From positions 744,001-808,000 of the forward strand of contig NZ_JAPNJW010000002.1 of assembly GCF_026626745.1 (NCBI RefSeq): a DNA stretch of 64,000 nt, given 5' to 3'. Each line of letters starts with the position of its first letter. The first letter of the stretch is position 1. The notes under the pieces are model-generated. The model saw only the letters and a list, made by a program, of their open reading frames with translations, did not search any database and was not told where the DNA came from. Positions 7,072 through 17,200 of the stretch are shown piece by piece. A program made the position numbers and the translations under genes. The DNA is from Nannocystis sp. RBIL2. Its GTDB lineage: Bacteria; Myxococcota_A; Polyangia; Nannocystales; Nannocystaceae.

Positions 7072-8487
7072 TCACTCCGCGCCCGGGCCCAGCGCCCCGC
7101 GCACGCGCTTCAGGGTGTCGGGCTCGATGCGCACGCGCATCAGGGTGCCGGCCTCCTCGTGCTTCTCGGACAGCACCTGCGCCTCGCCGTGGAGCTGGGC
7201 GACCAGCGCGTGTTGCGGCCACGGGATCAGCAGCTCCGCCTCGACCAGCGCCTGGCCGAAGAACGCCACGATCGTCGCGTGCAGGCGGGCGACGTCGTCC
7301 TTGTTCAGCGCCGACATCTGGATCGCGTCGGGGAACTCGCGCTGGAGCTCGGCGCGCTGCTCCTCGTCAAGGCGGTCGACCTTGTTGAGGATCAGGCGGG
7401 ACGGCGCCTGCATCGCCCCGATCTCGCCGACGACCTCGCGGGTGACCGCGTACTGCTCGCGGAAGGTCGGGTCCGACGCGTCGACCAGGAACAGCAGCAG
7501 GCCGGCGTGGCGGGCCTCGTCGAGGGTCGAGCGGAACGAGGCCACCAGGTCATGCGGCAGCTTCTTGATGAAGCCGACGGTGTCCGAGACCAGGATCCGC
7601 GGGTGCGACTCGGGGTGGAGCGCGCGGACGGTGGTGTCGAGGGTAGCGAACAGCTGGTCGGCGACCAGCACCTCGCTGCCGGTGAGAGCGCGCATCAGCG
7701 AGCTCTTGCCGGCGTTGGTGTAGCCGACCAGCGCGACCGTCGGCTGGCCCGCGCGGTGCTCGCGGCGGTGGTCCTGCTCGCGGTGGACCCCCTCGAGCTC
7801 GCGCCGAATCTCGGCCATGCGGTCGCGGATCCGCCGGCGATCGAACTCGAGCTCCGTCTCGCCGGCGCCGCGACCGGCCTGGCGTTCGCCGCGGGAGCCG
7901 GTCTCGCGCAGGCGCGGCGCCACGTAGGCCAGACGGGCCAGCTCGACCTGCAGCCGGGCCTCGCGGCTGCGCGCGTGGCGGTGGAAGATCTCGACGATCA
8001 CGCCGGTGCGGTCGAGCACCTGCACCCCGGTGGCTCGCTCGAGGTTGCGCGCTTGACTGGGCCCGAGCTCGTGATCGACGGCGACCAGCGCCGGCCGCTT
8101 CTTGCTGTCCCCGGGGACATCTTTGCCGACGATCGGCACCTGGCCGGCGTCGTCCTCGAAGTCGTCGAACTCGACCTCGTCGTCGCCCTCGCCGCCCTCC
8201 TCTTCGCGGCGCTGGCGGGCCTTGTCCTTGCGCACCGGCACGGCGGAGGGCACAAAGCCGCGGCCGCCGGTGAGCTCGGCCAGCTCCTTGAGCTTGCCCT
8301 CGCCGAGCACCACGGACTTGCTGAGCGTCTCGCGGCGCTGGGTCACCGTCGCGGTGACGTCGTAGCCGAGGGTGTCGACGAGGCGGGCGAGCTCGGCGAG
8401 GTCGGCGGCGTACTCCGCGTCGCCGACGCCGGGCAGCTGAACGCCGACGAGGATCGCGGTGGGCCGGTGGGCAGGTCGTTCGGACAT
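7072..8487 (-). CDS. hflX: Ribosome-associated GTPase HflX
   Basis: A 471-aa GTPase that rescues or splits ribosomes in other bacteria. The N-terminal HflX domain includes ETLSKSVVLGEGKL and DHELGPSQARNLE, then a helical linker, then the G domain with GYTNAGKSSL (G1), DTVGFIKKLPHDLVASF (G3 region) and NKVD (G4). An acidic insert around residues 95-130 (EEEGGEGDDEVEFDDFEDD) is unusual for HflX and is followed by a 14-bp unit in coding DNA at 8104-8121. ATG 8487 is preferred over an upstream TTG. No hfq neighbour is seen. Confidence 0.93.
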   Translation of the reverse strand: MSERPAHRPTAILVGVQLPGVGDAEYAADLAELARLVDTLGYDVTATVTQRRETLSKSVVLGEGKLKELAELTGGRGFVPSAVPVRKDKARQRREEEGGEGDDEVEFDDFEDDAGQVPIVGKDVPGDSKKRPALVAVDHELGPSQARNLERATGVQVLDRTGVIVEIFHRHARSREARLQVELARLAYVAPRLRETGSRGERQAGRGAGETELEFDRRRIRDRMAEIRRELEGVHREQDHRREHRAGQPTVALVGYTNAGKSSLMRALTGSEVLVADQLFATLDTTVRALHPESHPRILVSDTVGFIKKLPHDLVASFRSTLDEARHAGLLLFLVDASDPTFREQYAVTREVVGEIGAMQAPSRLILNKVDRLDEEQRAELQREFPDAIQMSALNKDDVARLHATIVAFFGQALVEAELLIPWPQHALVAQLHGEAQVLSEKHEEAGTLMRVRIEPDTLKRVRGALGPGAE

Positions 8488-8553
8488 CGGGGGCGACAGA
8501 CTGACGCCGCCGACCGCCGGCGGCAAGCCCGTCGCGGCGCGAGGCAGCCCGGG

Positions 8554-8814
8554 TCAGCGCGGTTGGCGAGGCGGGAGCGGCGGCTCGGCGGTCTCGATGA
8601 GCACGGCCTGGACCATCAGCAGCGCGCCGACCGCTTGCTCGATCCCGCCGTAGGCGCCGAGCGCCTCGCCGAACGCGTGCAGGTCGTCGGTGGTCGCCAG
8701 CGCGAGCTTCTCTGCACGGGCGAGATACGCCTGCAGCAGCGTCCGCGCCCGGTGGGGACCCAAGATCCGTCCGACCTTCTCGAGCGCGAGGGCATGGACG
8801 TCGACGCTGGTCAT
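8554..8814 (-). CDS. Small helical protein of unknown function
   Basis: An 86-aa protein that is almost entirely helical. It contains GRILGPHRARTLLQAYLARAEK and an Ala/Leu-rich hydrophobic stretch (GGIEQAVGALLMVQAVL) and ends in a Pro/Arg tail. It has good codon bias and lies on the same strand as hflX, between it and the endopeptidase gene. I do not recognise a family. Confidence 0.6.
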   Translation of the reverse strand: MTSVDVHALALEKVGRILGPHRARTLLQAYLARAEKLALATTDDLHAFGEALGAYGGIEQAVGALLMVQAVLIETAEPPLPPRQPR

Positions 8815-8963
8815 CTCGGCCTCAAGATGGACGCTCTCGCGGGCTCGCGCGACCGGCGCGACGTCACCGCGTGCGCTCGGTCTCACGGCGCGGAGCGCTG
8901 CGCCGCTGCGATCCAGTGTTGCCGAGCGCGGGCGCGGCGAGCAAGCCCTCGCCCGTCGCCGAC

Positions 8964-9959
8964 TCACTCGCGGAAGCGGACGTGGAAGTGGTTGCGGTGG
9001 CCTCGCCAGTGCCGGATGACGCCGAAGGGCGCTCCCTCCCCGCGCGGGTACTGGAACACGTCGTTCAAGCGGCGTGCGCTGGCCCCCGCAGCGATTGCGT
9101 GCTCGTAGAAGAGCTTCTGCAGGCCGTAGTCCATGAACACGTAGTGGACCTGATCGGTGGCCAGCACCGCCTCGATCAGCGCCCACGAGCGCGCGACGTC
9201 GAGGTTGTCCTTCGTCGCGGTGATGAACCGCGTCACGTCGGCGTCGGTGCCCTCCAGCACGTAGCCGACGTCGACGTCGCGCCCGTGGCGGTGCGACAGG
9301 TGGGGCGGGAACACGCCGCCGCCGTGCAGGCTGATGTCGCCCACGTGGACCTTCGGCCCGCCCCGTCCGCCGCGCGTATAGGCGCGGATCGACTCCTGAA
9401 GCAGCCGGACCGTCCGCGGGGTGCCCCACGCGTGGTCGTCGTTCTTGACCACGTAACCTGGCCCCGGGGGCAGCTTCACCCCCTGCGCCAGGACGCCGGC
9501 GAAGTCCTCGTCGGCGAACAGGTCGGGGTAGTACACGTCGGTCGCGCGCAGCTCGACCGTACCTGTCCCCATGGCCAGGCGCTCTTGCTGCCCGGCGCGG
9601 GTCAGGATCACCGCGCCGCGATCGACCGCCGCGATCGTCGTGCCCTCCCACACCAGGTCGCCGACGCGGAACACCCGGATCACGCCGCTCGGATCGTCGC
9701 GGATGGTCGCCTGGCTGCCGGCGGGGTCGGCCGCGGTGGTGGTGGCCAGCAGCGTCAGCGGCAGCTCGGTCTCGGCGATGCTGTCCTCGGGGACCTGTCC
9801 GTTGGAACAGCCGTCGCAAGCCGCGGGCGTCGCCTCGATCGCCGGCGCCGCCTCGACCGCCGGCGCCGCCTCGATCGCGACCTCGGGCTCGGCGGTCGAA
9901 TCGCCGCACCCGAGCAGCAGGCCGAGACAGACGGGCAGCAGCGCGGAGCGAGGGGTCAC
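8964..9959 (-). CDS. M74 (MepA-like) murein endopeptidase lipoprotein
   Basis: A 331-aa exported protein. A lipobox (LLLGC, Cys18) is followed by an Ala/Glu/Pro repeat linker. The C-terminal half carries the M74 penicillin-insensitive murein endopeptidase signatures: LSHRHGRDVDVGY for zinc binding and RGHRNHFHVRF close to the C-terminus. The family cleaves D-Ala-mDAP cross-links in peptidoglycan. Two 14-bp units fall in the coding sequence (9562 and 9780-9811); the second is in the linker after the lipobox. A companion acting in the periplasm or at the outer membrane is likely. Confidence 0.85.
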   Translation of the reverse strand: MTPRSALLPVCLGLLLGCGDSTAEPEVAIEAAPAVEAAPAIEATPAACDGCSNGQVPEDSIAETELPLTLLATTTAADPAGSQATIRDDPSGVIRVFRVGDLVWEGTTIAAVDRGAVILTRAGQQERLAMGTGTVELRATDVYYPDLFADEDFAGVLAQGVKLPPGPGYVVKNDDHAWGTPRTVRLLQESIRAYTRGGRGGPKVHVGDISLHGGGVFPPHLSHRHGRDVDVGYVLEGTDADVTRFITATKDNLDVARSWALIEAVLATDQVHYVFMDYGLQKLFYEHAIAAGASARRLNDVFQYPRGEGAPFGVIRHWRGHRNHFHVRFRE

Positions 9960-10098
9960 GCTGCAATCCGAGGCAAGATCCGCACCACTCGTGGCGGCTG
10001 GATCTCCGCGTCTCCCCTCGCCTCGCCCGCCGACCGCAGTGACAGTTTGTCGCCGGGCGAGCGGCCGGAGCGACAGCCCGGCACGCGCGCGCGCCCGC

Positions 10099-10665
10099 TC
10101 ACGGGGCCTTCTGCTTTTGGTACGTGCCCATCAGCTCCGCCTTGGCGATCACGTGCCCGGCCATCGCCTGCTCGAGCTGCGCGCGGGTCGGGGCCTGCAG
10201 CGACTGCAGCGTGGTGTCGAGCGCGTAGAGCGTGTGGAAGTAGCGATGGCGACCGACCGGCGGACACGGCCCGCCGTAGCCGACGCGCTTGAAGTCGTTG
10301 GTGCCCTCGCGCGCGCCCGCGGGCAGGCGGTCGGGCGTCACGCCGGCGGGCAGCGAGCCGTCGCTCGGCGGCAGATCGACGACGATCCAGTGGGTGTAGA
10401 TCGTCTTCGGCGCGGCCGGGTCGGGTGCGTCGGGATCGGTCTCGACGAGCGCCAGGCTCTTGGCCGCCGCGGGCACCCCCGACCAGCGCAGCGGCGGCGA
10501 GACGTCGCTACCCTCGCAGGTGTACTCGCTCGGGATCTCCGCGCCCGCCGCGAACGCCTCCGACTCGAGGCTCATCCCGCTCGCGGGCGGATCGCCGCCG
10601 CCGGGCTCGGGTTTGGGCTGGCAGGCCAGCAGGCCGCAGGAGACGACGAGCGCGAGACGGTGCAT
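10099..10665 (-). CDS. PEBP / YbhB-YbcL (Raf-kinase-inhibitor-like) lipoprotein
   Basis: A 188-aa protein with a lipobox at LLACQ and then the PEBP fold. Visible motifs are YTCEGSDVSPPLRWSGVP, the ligand-site region DPDAPDP with THWIV, GTNDFKRVGYGGPCPP and HRYFHTLYALD. The bacterial family binds small anionic or phospholipid-type ligands; physiological roles are poorly defined. It is divergent from the ceramidase-like gene, with a 14-bp unit in the shared upstream region. Confidence 0.88.
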   Translation of the reverse strand: MHRLALVVSCGLLACQPKPEPGGGDPPASGMSLESEAFAAGAEIPSEYTCEGSDVSPPLRWSGVPAAAKSLALVETDPDAPDPAAPKTIYTHWIVVDLPPSDGSLPAGVTPDRLPAGAREGTNDFKRVGYGGPCPPVGRHRYFHTLYALDTTLQSLQAPTRAQLEQAMAGHVIAKAELMGTYQKQKAP

Positions 10666-10715
10666 GGCGGGGCAAACGTAGCGGAGCGGAGCCCGTGCGC
10701 AAGCTCAGCCGCCTA

Positions 10716-10747
10716 CCTGTCCCCAAGGACATGCTCGATCGGCCCGG
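10716..10747. repeat. 14-bp units upstream of the ceramidase-like gene
   Basis: CCTG at 10716, CATG at 10730 and CCGG at 10744 run at 14-bp pitch, with the typical TCC-N4-GGA spacer between the first two. They lie between the divergent PEBP and ceramidase-like genes, about 80 bp before the latter's start. Confidence 0.6.
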
Positions 10748-10823
10748 TCCTTCGCCCGCGACCACGCCAGTCCTCACGCGCGCGCGTCCAGGGCGCGGGC
10801 GGGCTCGGTTACGATGCGTCGTG

Positions 10824-12830
10824 ATGATATCCCGCCCGCTTCTCCTCACCCTGGCCGTATTCCCGCTGGCCTGCGGCGACTCGACCGCCACCACCACGGA
10901 CACCGACTCCTCCACCTCGAGCTCGTCGTCGACTTCGACCACCAGCGACGATCCCCCGTCGATCACCACCACCGGGACCACCGAGAGCGCCACGTGGAGC
11001 ACCGAGGGTCCGACGACGACGGTCGTGCCGACCACCACCGACGCGATCACGTCGACGACGACCACCACGACCACCGATCCGACCGCGACCACGACCTCGA
11101 CGACGACCACCACCGACTCGACGACGACCACCACGACGACGACCACCACCGGGGACACCGACACTGACGGCCCGCCCCCGCCCGACGTCGTGCCGGAGCT
11201 CGTGTGTCCCGGCGATCCGGACGGTCACTGCGATCCGGTGCCGGACGCCGAGCTGCTGGCGGGCGCGTCGGTGCTGTCGATCGTGCCGAACTGCTTCGAG
11301 GCGTGGACCGACCTCGACGCCGACGCCGAGTACGAGCCGCCCGGCGAGGTCTTCCTCGACTGCGGCTGCGATCGCCTGTGTCCCGGCGACCCGGGCTACG
11401 TCGCCGCCGACACCGGTGAGGACGACGGCGAGTTTCAGGCCAGCTGGCTGGCCGGCTTTCACAACGGCCGGCCCGCGACCGGCGTGCGCGGCGAGGGCCT
11501 CGGCCTCGTCGGCGAGGGCGACGGCCTGTGGGCGCGCGCGCTGGTGCTCGAGCAGGGCAACACCAAGCTGGCGATCGTCACCCTCGACCTGGTCGGCTTC
11601 TTCAACAACGAGACGCTGGCGATCCGCGACAGCCTGGCGCAGATGGGCCTCGAGGTCGACTACGTCCTGCTGCACGCGCTGCACAACCACGAGGGCCCCG
11701 ACAGCATGGGCCTGTGGGGCCCGGAGCAGCTCGTCAGCGGCTACGACCCGGCCTACCGCGAGCAGGTGCGGCAGGCCATCGTCGAGTCGATCGTCGCCGC
11801 CGACGCCGCCAAGAAGCAGGTCGCGCAGATGGTCGTCGGCGAGGTCGACACCTCGACCTACCACGCCAACGGCGTCGGCAACGTCATCAACGACAGCCGC
11901 GACCCGTTCGTCGTCGACGAGATGATCGGCGCGGTCCAGCTGATCGACGGCGAGGCCCAGACGATCGCCAGCCTCGTCAGCTTCGGCAACCACCCCGAGG
12001 CGCTGTCCGACGAGAACACCCTGATCACCAGCGACTTCGCCCACGGCCTGCGGCGCACGCTCGAGCAGGGCAGCCAGTGGTTGCAGTCGCCCGGCAAGCC
12101 CGGCGTCGGCGGCCCGTGCCTGTTCCTCAACGCGGCCGTCGGCGGCCTGATGACGCCGCTCGGCATGGCGGTCAAGACCCCCGACGGCGAGACCTACCAG
12201 TCGGGCACCTTCGAGAAGGCCGACGCGATCGGCCAGCTGCTCGGCGAGATGGCCCTCGACGCGCTCGCCAACGGCGACGCCATCGACGCGCCGAAGCTCG
12301 ACCTGCAGGCGCAGAAGTTCAAGCTGCGGGTCGACAACCAGAACTTCCAGGCCATGTTCCAGCTCGGGATCTTCGACCGCGAGACGTTCATGGAGATGGA
12401 CGGCATGTACATCGAGACCGAGGCGGCGCTGATCAACCTCGGGCCTGCGCAGTTCCTCACCGTGCCCGGCGAGCTGTTCCCCGAGCTGGCGATCGGCGGC
12501 TACGACGGCAGTCACATCAACGTGCCGACCAAGCCGCTCGTCGACCCCAACAACACCAACCCGCCGAACCTGCTCGAGGCGCCCGAGGCCCCGTACCTCA
12601 AGGACAAGATGCACGGGACCTACCGCTTCATCATCGGCATGGGCAACGACGAGCTCGGCTACATCGTGCCCGAGTACGACTGGGTGCTCGGCGATCCGCC
12701 GTGGATCACCGAGGCCGAGGGCGACCACTACGAGGAGACCAACTCGATCGGCGTCGAGACCTTCAGCAAGATCGACGCCGCCGCGGACGTCCTGATCGCG
12801 TGGTCGAAGTGGGTCCACGGCCTGCCGTGA
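10824..12830 (+). CDS. Neutral/alkaline ceramidase-like lipoprotein
   Basis: A 668-aa secreted protein. A lipobox (FPLACG) is followed by about 95 residues almost wholly Thr/Ser/Asp, then a domain resembling the neutral/alkaline non-lysosomal ceramidase N-terminal domain. Supporting motifs are VTLDLVGFFNNE, LLHALHNHEGPDSMG (the H-x-H-x-G type metal and catalytic segment) and LVSFGNHPEALS. That family hydrolyses ceramide; many bacterial relatives have untested substrates. The Cys-rich start of the mature domain (CPGDPDGHCDP, CGCDRLCPGDPG) is reminiscent of calcium- or disulfide-stabilised surface proteins. It converges on the next lipoprotein gene. Confidence 0.8.
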   Translation: MISRPLLLTLAVFPLACGDSTATTTDTDSSTSSSSSTSTTSDDPPSITTTGTTESATWSTEGPTTTVVPTTTDAITSTTTTTTTDPTATTTSTTTTTDSTTTTTTTTTTGDTDTDGPPPPDVVPELVCPGDPDGHCDPVPDAELLAGASVLSIVPNCFEAWTDLDADAEYEPPGEVFLDCGCDRLCPGDPGYVAADTGEDDGEFQASWLAGFHNGRPATGVRGEGLGLVGEGDGLWARALVLEQGNTKLAIVTLDLVGFFNNETLAIRDSLAQMGLEVDYVLLHALHNHEGPDSMGLWGPEQLVSGYDPAYREQVRQAIVESIVAADAAKKQVAQMVVGEVDTSTYHANGVGNVINDSRDPFVVDEMIGAVQLIDGEAQTIASLVSFGNHPEALSDENTLITSDFAHGLRRTLEQGSQWLQSPGKPGVGGPCLFLNAAVGGLMTPLGMAVKTPDGETYQSGTFEKADAIGQLLGEMALDALANGDAIDAPKLDLQAQKFKLRVDNQNFQAMFQLGIFDRETFMEMDGMYIETEAALINLGPAQFLTVPGELFPELAIGGYDGSHINVPTKPLVDPNNTNPPNLLEAPEAPYLKDKMHGTYRFIIGMGNDELGYIVPEYDWVLGDPPWITEAEGDHYEETNSIGVETFSKIDAAADVLIAWSKWVHGLP

Positions 12831-12852
12831 ACCCACCCCGCGGGCGGGCGCC

Positions 12853-14169
12853 CTACTCCATGATGGGCGTCCGCTCGCACTCGTAGGTCACGTCGATCGT
12901 CGGTCCGTGATCGATGACCTCGAAGTCGGTGGCCTTGAGGTCCTCGAGCGAGAACGGGTCGACGCCGACGTCGTCCCAGGTCGCGCAGCCGTACACGTCG
13001 CTCTGCGCGGTCAGGGCGATGTTGCCGCCGTCGGACATGTACATGCCGTACTTCTGCAGCGCCTTGGCGATCACCTGCGCGCCGGGGCTGAGGTTCTCGA
13101 CCGGGTAGTCGGCGCGCAGGCGCATGTGGCCGCCGTACGGGATCGACGTCATCGGCCCGGTGGTGTTGGTGCCGTGGGTCGCGGGCGCCACGTACTTCTT
13201 GGCGCGGATCATCGAGTTGGGCAGGATGAACCGGATCGCGTGGTTGATCTCGCCGGCCGCGACCTCCTCGGCCGAGAACAACAGCGGCGCGATCGGGAAG
13301 CCCGCCGCGTCGGCGCTGGTGCACTGCTGGCCGCGGCCGTCGAGGTCGTAGGTCTTCGAGGTGTCCCACAGCGCGAGGCAGCCGGCGGTGAACTGATCGG
13401 ACTGCGCGTCGACGGTCGCGTGGTAGACCTCGTAGAGCCGCTGCTCGCTGCGCGACACCACGATCATGTGACAGTCGGCGCCGTCCTGGTAGCCGCTGCA
13501 GTCGTAGCCCTCGAAGCTGTCGGCGGGCGGGATGTCCTGTGGGTAGTCCTCGACCACGCCGCCGGGCGGCAGCGGGATCGGGGCGACGTCGCAGTCGGGC
13601 GAGTAGTAGTAGTCGTTGTCGAGCTCGTAGGTCCGCTTCTCGGTGCCGGCCGGCGCGTCGATTGCGGTGATGCTGAAGTCGATCCGCATCGTCCCGGTGC
13701 CCCACCCGTTCGGCGGCGAGTTCTGCACCATCCACTGCGTGATCGCGGCTGAATCGGGCGCGACCGGGTCGCTCGACGCGTCGTGGTACCAGATCGCGTC
13801 GGCCGGGAAGAACAGACCCTCGGCCTGAGAGGCACACAGGGTGCTGTCGTCGCCCGCGCCGGTGGTGGTGTCGGGCCCGGTCGTGTTCGTCGTCGTGCCC
13901 GGCTCTGTGGTCGGCCCGGCGGTCGTGTCGGTGGTCGGCCCGCTGGTGCCGGGGCCCGTCGTCGGGTCGCTCGTCGGACCCGCAGTCGTCGGCTCGGAGG
14001 TGGGGCTCGGGCCGCCGGTCGAGGCTGTCTCCGAGGACATGGTCGTCGGGCCAGCTGCCGTCCCGTCGGTCGAGGCGGCGGTCGCCTCCGTCTCGGTCTC
14101 GCCGCCGCCCCCGCCCCCGCACGCGACGGCCAGGAGGGCCGTCGCAACCCAGGTTCCGCGTATCGTCAT
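12853..14169 (-). CDS. Secreted lipoprotein with Thr-rich linker, unknown domain
   Basis: A 438-aa protein with a lipobox at AVACGG and a Thr/Ser/Pro linker to about residue 110, followed by a large globular domain. The segment AAGFPIAPLLFSAEEVAAG through INHAIRF, the PATHG loop, and the closing GGNIALTAQ and LKATDFEVID strands resemble a secreted family seen in actinobacteria and myxobacteria, for which I know no activity. GGAGG lies eight bases before the ATG. It follows the giant TPR gene on the same strand after 22 bp and a hairpin. Confidence 0.75.
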   Translation of the reverse strand: MTIRGTWVATALLAVACGGGGGGETETEATAASTDGTAAGPTTMSSETASTGGPSPTSEPTTAGPTSDPTTGPGTSGPTTDTTAGPTTEPGTTTNTTGPDTTTGAGDDSTLCASQAEGLFFPADAIWYHDASSDPVAPDSAAITQWMVQNSPPNGWGTGTMRIDFSITAIDAPAGTEKRTYELDNDYYYSPDCDVAPIPLPPGGVVEDYPQDIPPADSFEGYDCSGYQDGADCHMIVVSRSEQRLYEVYHATVDAQSDQFTAGCLALWDTSKTYDLDGRGQQCTSADAAGFPIAPLLFSAEEVAAGEINHAIRFILPNSMIRAKKYVAPATHGTNTTGPMTSIPYGGHMRLRADYPVENLSPGAQVIAKALQKYGMYMSDGGNIALTAQSDVYGCATWDDVGVDPFSLEDLKATDFEVIDHGPTIDVTYECERTPIME

Positions 14170-14181
14170 GTCCGACCTCCG

Positions 14182-14201
14182 GACGGGGATGTTACCCCGT
14201 C
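14182..14201 (-). terminator. Hairpin overlapping the TPR gene stop codon
   Basis: GACGGGG and CCCCGTC form a 7-bp stem around a 6-base loop that contains the TAA of the TPR gene. It lies directly before the RBS of the downstream lipoprotein gene. No T-run follows, so it could equally be an mRNA-stability or translation-modulating hairpin. Confidence 0.4.
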
Positions 14202-17200
14202 AGGAGGCCGGTGCGACGGCGCAGATCGATCGCGCTCTCGCTGCACCAGAAGCGCAGGAGGTCGGCGATGACCTCGGAGTTGAAGACGAGCTCCTCGCCC
14301 TCGAGGTAGAGCAGCGCCTGGTCCTCTTGCCGCAGCAGGGCCGCGCACGACGGCAGGTCGGCGGCGATGAGCGCCGCGGCGCGCAGCGACGTCGTCTTGA
14401 GGTCGGCGTACCACGCGTGGAAGTCGACCGGCGCCGACTGAGCGTATTCGGCCGAGACATCCTGCAGCACCTGCCGCTCGCGCCGGCCGAGCACCTTGAC
14501 GATGCGCCGCTGGAGGTCGTCGAGCGCGCTCGGATCGGCGAGGTTCGAGCCGTAGTTGGGCGCGGCGGTGCGAGCCGCGGCGGCGAGGATCAGCATCAGC
14601 TCCGAGGCCTTGAAGCGGGTCACCGCCTGCAGGCCGCGCTGCACGTAGGCCAGCGCCCGCGCGATGACGAACGCCTGCTGCGGCTCGGACAGCCGCAGCA
14701 CCGTGGCCGGCACGAGCACCACCGGCAGCGCGCCGAACTCGAGGCTGACCGTGGTACCGGCGCCGCGATAGACGTAGAGGTCGTAGTCGGGCAGGCCGAA
14801 CAACCCCGCGATCTTGTCGACGAAGCCGCGCAGCGGGTTGCCGGAGCGGGCCGTGATCTTCTCCTTGGCGTTGACGCTGAAGCGATTGAGGTCGCCGAGG
14901 TACAGCTTGCTGAGGCTGAGGCTGATCGCGTTGATCAGCTTCTCGGCCACCGCGCCCTGCTGGCTGCGATCGAGCTGGGCCCGCAGCACCTCGGGCGCGA
15001 ACGAGTTGGGGGCCGCGGAGGCCGGCTTGGGGGTCATGCGGGTCAGCGCCCGCATGTCCGACTCGCTCGCGGCTCCGAGCACGCACAGCGGCCCGAGGCC
15101 GAGCGCGGCCTCGGCCATCTTGCCGCGGTCGACGTAGCACTGCACGAGGCCGCGCCACGGATCGGGCGACGCGGGGTAGAGCCCGGCCGCCTGACGGAAC
15201 ACGGCGCCGGCCTGATCGGCCAGACCCTGGGCCCGCAGACGCTCGCCGAGCGCCAGCCGCAGCGGCAGGTTCTGCTTGACCTCGGCGATGCCGAACTCGA
15301 GCGTGCCGATCGCCTTGTCGGACCGCTGCATCGCCTCGCCCTGCACGCGCGCCAGCTCGAGGTAGGCGCGCCCGAGCTTGGCGTCGTCGCCGGCGACCTG
15401 CTGCAGGTGCCGCATCAACGCCTGCTCGTACAACTCCCAGTCGTCGGCGCTCTGCACCTGCTTGGCGTACTCGCCGGCCGCGACGCCGTCGGGGCCCTCG
15501 AGCGCGACCGCGCTGAGCAGCGCCTCGAGGCCCTGCAAGCGGCGGCCCTGGTGCAGCTCGATGTGCGCGAGGTGGACGATCGCGGCCACGCGGTCGTCGA
15601 TGGTCGTCGAGGCCCGCAGCAGCCGCCGCGCCGTCTCGGCCGCCGCCGCACCGTCGCCCATGCGGGCGTAGACGTCGGTGAGGGCCAGCAGCGCCCCGCG
15701 GTCGTCGGGCCGCGCCTGCAGCGCCGCCTCGAGGCACTGACGCGCGCGCGGCAGGTCGCCGATGTGATCGGCGAGCAGACCCGCGAGGTTGCGGTTGGCG
15801 GTGAACAGCGCGTCGGGCTGGCTGGCGACCTGCAGGATCTCCCCGTAGATCTCGGCCGCGTCGCCCCACTGCGCGTTGCGGTTGTAGAGGTCGGCCAAGA
15901 ACAGCAGCATCGGCACGTGGCGCGGCCTGTCCCGAAGGACACGTCGCAACACGCTGATGCCGCCGGCCAGGTTGCCGAGCTCGTCGGCGTACAGCTCGGC
16001 GATCCGCAGCCACAGCGCCGCCGAGCGCTCAGCCCCGCGGGCCGCCGCGGCCGCCTGCGACAGCTTCTCGAGCAGGCGCGTGCCCTGCTCGAGCATGAGC
16101 AGGATCTTGTAGAGCATGTCGGCCGCCTCGGCGTGGTCGGGGTAGCGCTCGAGCGCGAGCTCGAGGTCCCGCGTCGCCGACTCCGGATCGTCGAGCCGCT
16201 GCAGGCGGATCTTGGCCGTCTCGACCAGCAGGTTGGCCGCCGTCTCGCCGCTGCGCTCGGCCGCGGCCAGGCGCGCCTTGGCGGCCGCCAGCGCCCGCGG
16301 ATCGTCGATCAGCGTCGACACGCGCACGAGCCCGAGGATCGCCCCGAGGCTCTCCGGATCGCCGGTGAGCGCCATCTCGTAGCTCTTGGCCGCCGCTTGC
16401 AGCGAGCCGGCGCGCTCGAGCGTCTCGCCGAGGCGCGTGTAGTAGGCGCCGAGCAGCGTCGGGTCCTCGCCCTCGATGTTGACGACCTGGGCGTCGATGC
16501 GGGCCAGGGTCTGGTCGTCGCGCCCGGCGATCGCCAGCCGCTCGAGCCCCGACAGCGCCACCGGATCGGTGGGCGCGCGCTGCAGCACCGCCGCGTAGGT
16601 GTTGCGGATCGTGTCGATGTCGGCGCCGACCGGGCCTTCGTAGAGGCGGGCCAGCTCGCGCAGCGCCGCCACCTTGGCGCCGTCGTCGGCGACGTGCTTC
16701 GACAGCCGCACCTGCAGGTCGGCCAGCGACTTCCACATGCCCTGCTGGCGGTACAGCGCGTCGAGGGCCAGCATCGCCGCGAGGTTGCCGGGCTCGCGCT
16801 CGAGCACCCGCTCGTACGCGGCGATGGCCCGCTCCGCCTGGCCGAGCTGCTCGGCGAACACCTCACCGGCGCGCAGCAGCGCCGCGGTGGCCAGCGAGCC
16901 GTCCTTCGCCGTGGCTGCCTCTTGGGCCAGGTCCTCGACCACCCCGGGCCACGCCTCGAGCGCCGCGCGCACGCGGGCCAGGCCGTCGAGCGCCGGCCGG
17001 TAGTCGCCCAGGGCCTGCAGCGCCGCCTGGTAGGCGACCACCGCCCGCGGCGGGTCGCCGAGGTGCTCCTCGTAGACGCGGCCGATCCGGTAGGCCACCT
17101 GGGCCCGCGCCCGCGGCTCCGACAGCCCGCGCAGCTCGGTCTCCAGCACGTCGACCAGCTCCTGCCAGCTCTTGCCGCGCTCGAGCAGCCGCTGCAGCGA

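Noticed and set aside
10508..11164. Minus-strand frame with long Val runs
   Set aside because: It is the reverse reading of the Thr-rich linker of the ceramidase-like lipoprotein, not a membrane protein.
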